Part shown: positions 18,692-20,734 of the stretch, piece by piece
Numbering within the stretch: position 1 is the first letter of the stretch
How the letters are laid out: each line of letters starts with the position of its first letter
Program-made: the position numbers and the translations under genes
Origin: a virus
Length of the DNA stretch: 20,734 bases
IMG/VR virus record: IMGVR_UViG_3300025941_000112
Coordinates: 1 to 20,734 of that record
Direction: 5' to 3' (one strand)
Notes under the pieces: generated by a model
Told to the model about the DNA's origin: nothing
Seen by the model: only the letters and a program-made list of their open reading frames with translations
The model's database searches: none

Positions 18692-20734
18692 GGGCATCCC
18701 CGATCCTCACCAGCTTTAACGCAGGTGAGCTCTCCCAGAACATCTCCGGCCGTACGGATCTGGCCAAGTACTTCGCGGGCTGCCATCGGATCGAAGGCTT
18801 TCTGCCGCTCGTGCAGGGGCCGGCGGTTCGTAGGGGTGGTACCCGCTATGTATCGCCGGTCAAAACCCAGACCGATCGGTGCTGGTTGCTCAAGTTCGAA
18901 TTCTCGGCCACGCAAGCCTTCGTGCTGGAGTTTGGGGATCTGTACGTGCGGTTCTATACCCTCGGAGGAGTCTTGCTCTCGGGAGGTGTTCCCTACGAGA
19001 TCGTCAGCCCCTACGCGCTTGCGGATCTGACCAATGCGGATGGGACCTGTGCGCTGAATGTCGAACAATCCGGCGACGTGCTCTATATCGCCAACCGCTA
19101 TCGAACCTACGCCCCGCGAAAACTGACCCGTATTAGCGATACCAATTGGGTCTTTTCGATCTATCAGCCTGTGCAGGGACCGTTCCTCGAGCAAAACGAC
19201 CCCTCCACCTCTACGACAACCGTCTATGCCTCCGCTTCCACCGGCTCGGTCACATTGACGGCCTCTGCCGCGCTCTTTGCGGCCACCGATGTAGGGCGGC
19301 TCATTCGACTTGAACTGGAAAACAACAACCTTTCAACCTGGGAAGTACACGTTGCCTACAACGCCAACGATTTGGCGCGCTTCGACGGCAAGACCTACAA
19401 GGCACTGAATGCCGCGACCTCCGGCACGAACGCGCCCACGCAGGAACATGGAACAGCCTACGACGGCAAATCCACCACGGGCGTGCAGTGGGACTATCAG
19501 GACTCGGGTTATGGCATCGCCCGCATTACAGCCTTTACGGACTCCACACACGTCACCGCAACGGTGATCGTGGACAGCAAGAACGGACTGAAACAACTGC
19601 CGGCCAATGTGGTGGGGGCACCGAATGCCACCGCCCGCTGGTCGCTGGGGGCCTGGTCTGCGACCACCGAATATCCGGCCTGCGTGAAGTTCTTCCGCAA
19701 CCGGCTCTTCTGGTTTGGAAAGCTGCGGTTCTGGGGGACCGTTCCCAACGACTACGAGAACATGACCGGGGACCTCTTCGGTGAGGTGACCGCGGATTGT
19801 GCGATCTGGCTGCAACTAACCGCCCAGGATGTGAATGCGATTCTGTGGGCGCAAGCCATGCAGAAGATGGTCATCGGAACCGGGGGCGGAGAATTCACCT
19901 TTGCGGAAGCCTCCAATACCGAACCGCTGGGACCGGCCAACTACAAAATCGATCCCCAAGCCAAGAAGCGGGTTAGGGCGGTGCAACCGCTGGTGGTGGG
20001 ATCTTCGCTGCTCTACGTCCAACGGGCGGGGCGCAAATTGCTCGCGCTCGACTACCGGCTGGAGCTCGACGCCTTCGTGCCGACAGACCTGGCAGTGCTC
20101 TCCGATCGCATTACCCGCACTGGGATCATCGACATTGCCTATCAGGGGGAACCGTACTCGATTGTCTGGTGCGTGCTCAGTAACGGCAAACTGGTGGGAT
20201 TTACCTACGACAAAGACCAGGAAGTCACCGGGTGGCATCGTCACCCGATTGGCGGCAATGGATTTGTTGAGTCTGTGTGTGTCATTCCCGCCACCGATGG
20301 CTCCCGGGATGAAGTGTGGTTGATCGTCCAGCGCACCATCAATGGGGTGACGACCCGGTACGTGGAGGTGATGCAACGGCCGTGGGAATCGGCGGACGAG
20401 GATGGGACGGGAGGGGATGATCAGGCAGACGCCTTTTACGTGGATTGTGGGCTGACCTATTCAGGGGTTCCGGCCACGCTCATCAGCGGGCTGTCACATC
20501 TGGAAGGGCAGACCGTGCAGATCCTGGCGGACGGCGCCGTACAGCCCTCCCAGCAAGTCCTGTCGGGTCAAATTACCCTCGTGCGCGCTGCGAGTACCGT
20601 GCAGGTCGGCCTTCAGGCCTCGGCCCGCCTCGTGACCATGCGCTTGGAAGGCGGCGGGGGAGATGGGACGAGTCAGGGCAAGATCGGGCGCATCCATAAA
20701 CTCGTCGTGCGCTTCCTGGATACCGCGCTCGGCA
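18688..20734 (+). CDS. Tail nozzle-like protein (gp12-type), 3' end outside the window
   Basis: A frame of 682 codons from GTG 18688 (VRASPILTSFNAGELSQNIS) to the right edge with no stop. The opening SFNAGELSxxxxGRxDLxKYxxGCxxxxxFLPLVQGPAxRRGGTRYV is the hallmark of podovirus tail proteins of BPP-1-like and related phages that occupy the T7 gp12 nozzle position. Residues about 218-275 (YNANDLARFDGKTYKALNAATSG ... VQWDYQDSGYGIARIT) look like a small carbohydrate-binding-type insertion. Later parts, NRLFWFGKLRFWGTVPNDYENM and VQRAGRKLLALDYR, fit the family beta-propeller. The GTG overlaps the stop of the gp11-like gene. The last visible residues (KIGRIHKLVVRFLDTALG) are near the family C-terminal region, so most of the gene is inside the window. 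Confidence 0.85.
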   Translation, partial: MRASPILTSFNAGELSQNISGRTDLAKYFAGCHRIEGFLPLVQGPAVRRGGTRYVSPVKTQTDRCWLLKFEFSATQAFVLEFGDLYVRFYTLGGVLLSGGVPYEIVSPYALADLTNADGTCALNVEQSGDVLYIANRYRTYAPRKLTRISDTNWVFSIYQPVQGPFLEQNDPSTSTTTVYASASTGSVTLTASAALFAATDVGRLIRLELENNNLSTWEVHVAYNANDLARFDGKTYKALNAATSGTNAPTQEHGTAYDGKSTTGVQWDYQDSGYGIARITAFTDSTHVTATVIVDSKNGLKQLPANVVGAPNATARWSLGAWSATTEYPACVKFFRNRLFWFGKLRFWGTVPNDYENMTGDLFGEVTADCAIWLQLTAQDVNAILWAQAMQKMVIGTGGGEFTFAEASNTEPLGPANYKIDPQAKKRVRAVQPLVVGSSLLYVQRAGRKLLALDYRLELDAFVPTDLAVLSDRITRTGIIDIAYQGEPYSIVWCVLSNGKLVGFTYDKDQEVTGWHRHPIGGNGFVESVCVIPATDGSRDEVWLIVQRTINGVTTRYVEVMQRPWESADEDGTGGDDQADAFYVDCGLTYSGVPATLISGLSHLEGQTVQILADGAVQPSQQVLSGQITLVRAASTVQVGLQASARLVTMRLEGGGGDGTSQGKIGRIHKLVVRFLDTALG

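Noticed and set aside
18460-19194. Minus-strand frame of 244 codons opposite the tail tube genes
   Set aside because: It spans the junction of two confidently recognised tail genes on the other strand and has no domain.
1-20734. tRNA, rRNA and CRISPR arrays
   Set aside because: No cloverleaf with a GTTCGA-type T loop, no rRNA-like segment and no regularly spaced direct repeats were seen by eye on either strand.

Overview
The window is one continuous block of tailed-phage DNA (prophage or temperate phage) with no recognisable bacterial chromosomal gene. The head genes run TerS, TerL, an Ala/Gly-rich protein, portal, two small proteins (one Bbp19-like), scaffold, major capsid protein and cement-like protein, followed after a gap by a tail tubular protein A-like gene and a nozzle-like tail gene. 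This matches the short-tailed (podovirus) lineage that includes Bordetella phage BPP-1. High GC, GGAG-type ribosome sites and many ATGA/GTGA/TTGA stop-start overlaps suggest a proteobacterial host; the species cannot be told from the sequence. No integrase, lysis, replication, tRNA or CRISPR genes are visible.

Left part (1-1740): an immunity region laid out like lambda's. A leftward HTH repressor (1079-1411) and a small leftward membrane protein (707-967, the position of rexB in lambda) lie between two near-duplicate promoter-operator blocks. Each block has two 16-bp palindromic sites of the form CCCG-N4-CGGG set 21 bp apart. The left block drives a leftward chain of three overlapping small genes (620 to the left edge). 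The right block drives a rightward cro-like gene (1488-1694). In both blocks the predicted transcription start falls on or within 2 nt of the first ATG, so the mRNAs may be leaderless.

Middle (1740-3235): about 430 bp without a convincing gene (hairpins, one extra operator-like site, an imperfect repeat), then a short rightward set of small phage genes ending in a RusA-like resolvase. No replication module lies between cro and the late genes, so replication genes are probably in the leftward operon beyond the left edge.

Fibre module (3270-8305): a small helical protein, a 485-residue protein with a glycosidase-like barrel, a 995-residue mosaic fibre (lectin-like, Ig-like, PASTA and a C-terminal domain related to the cement-like protein) and a small helical protein.

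Head and tail module (8326-20734): tightly overlapping virion genes. Three of the gaps in this cluster carry the same 11-bp motif, TTGATTCCGTC. Between the head genes and the tail tube sit two accessory genes: a fibre-like protein with a Sec signal peptide and paired cysteines, and a methyltransferase-like protein with a degenerate SAM-binding loop. The last gene runs off the right edge.
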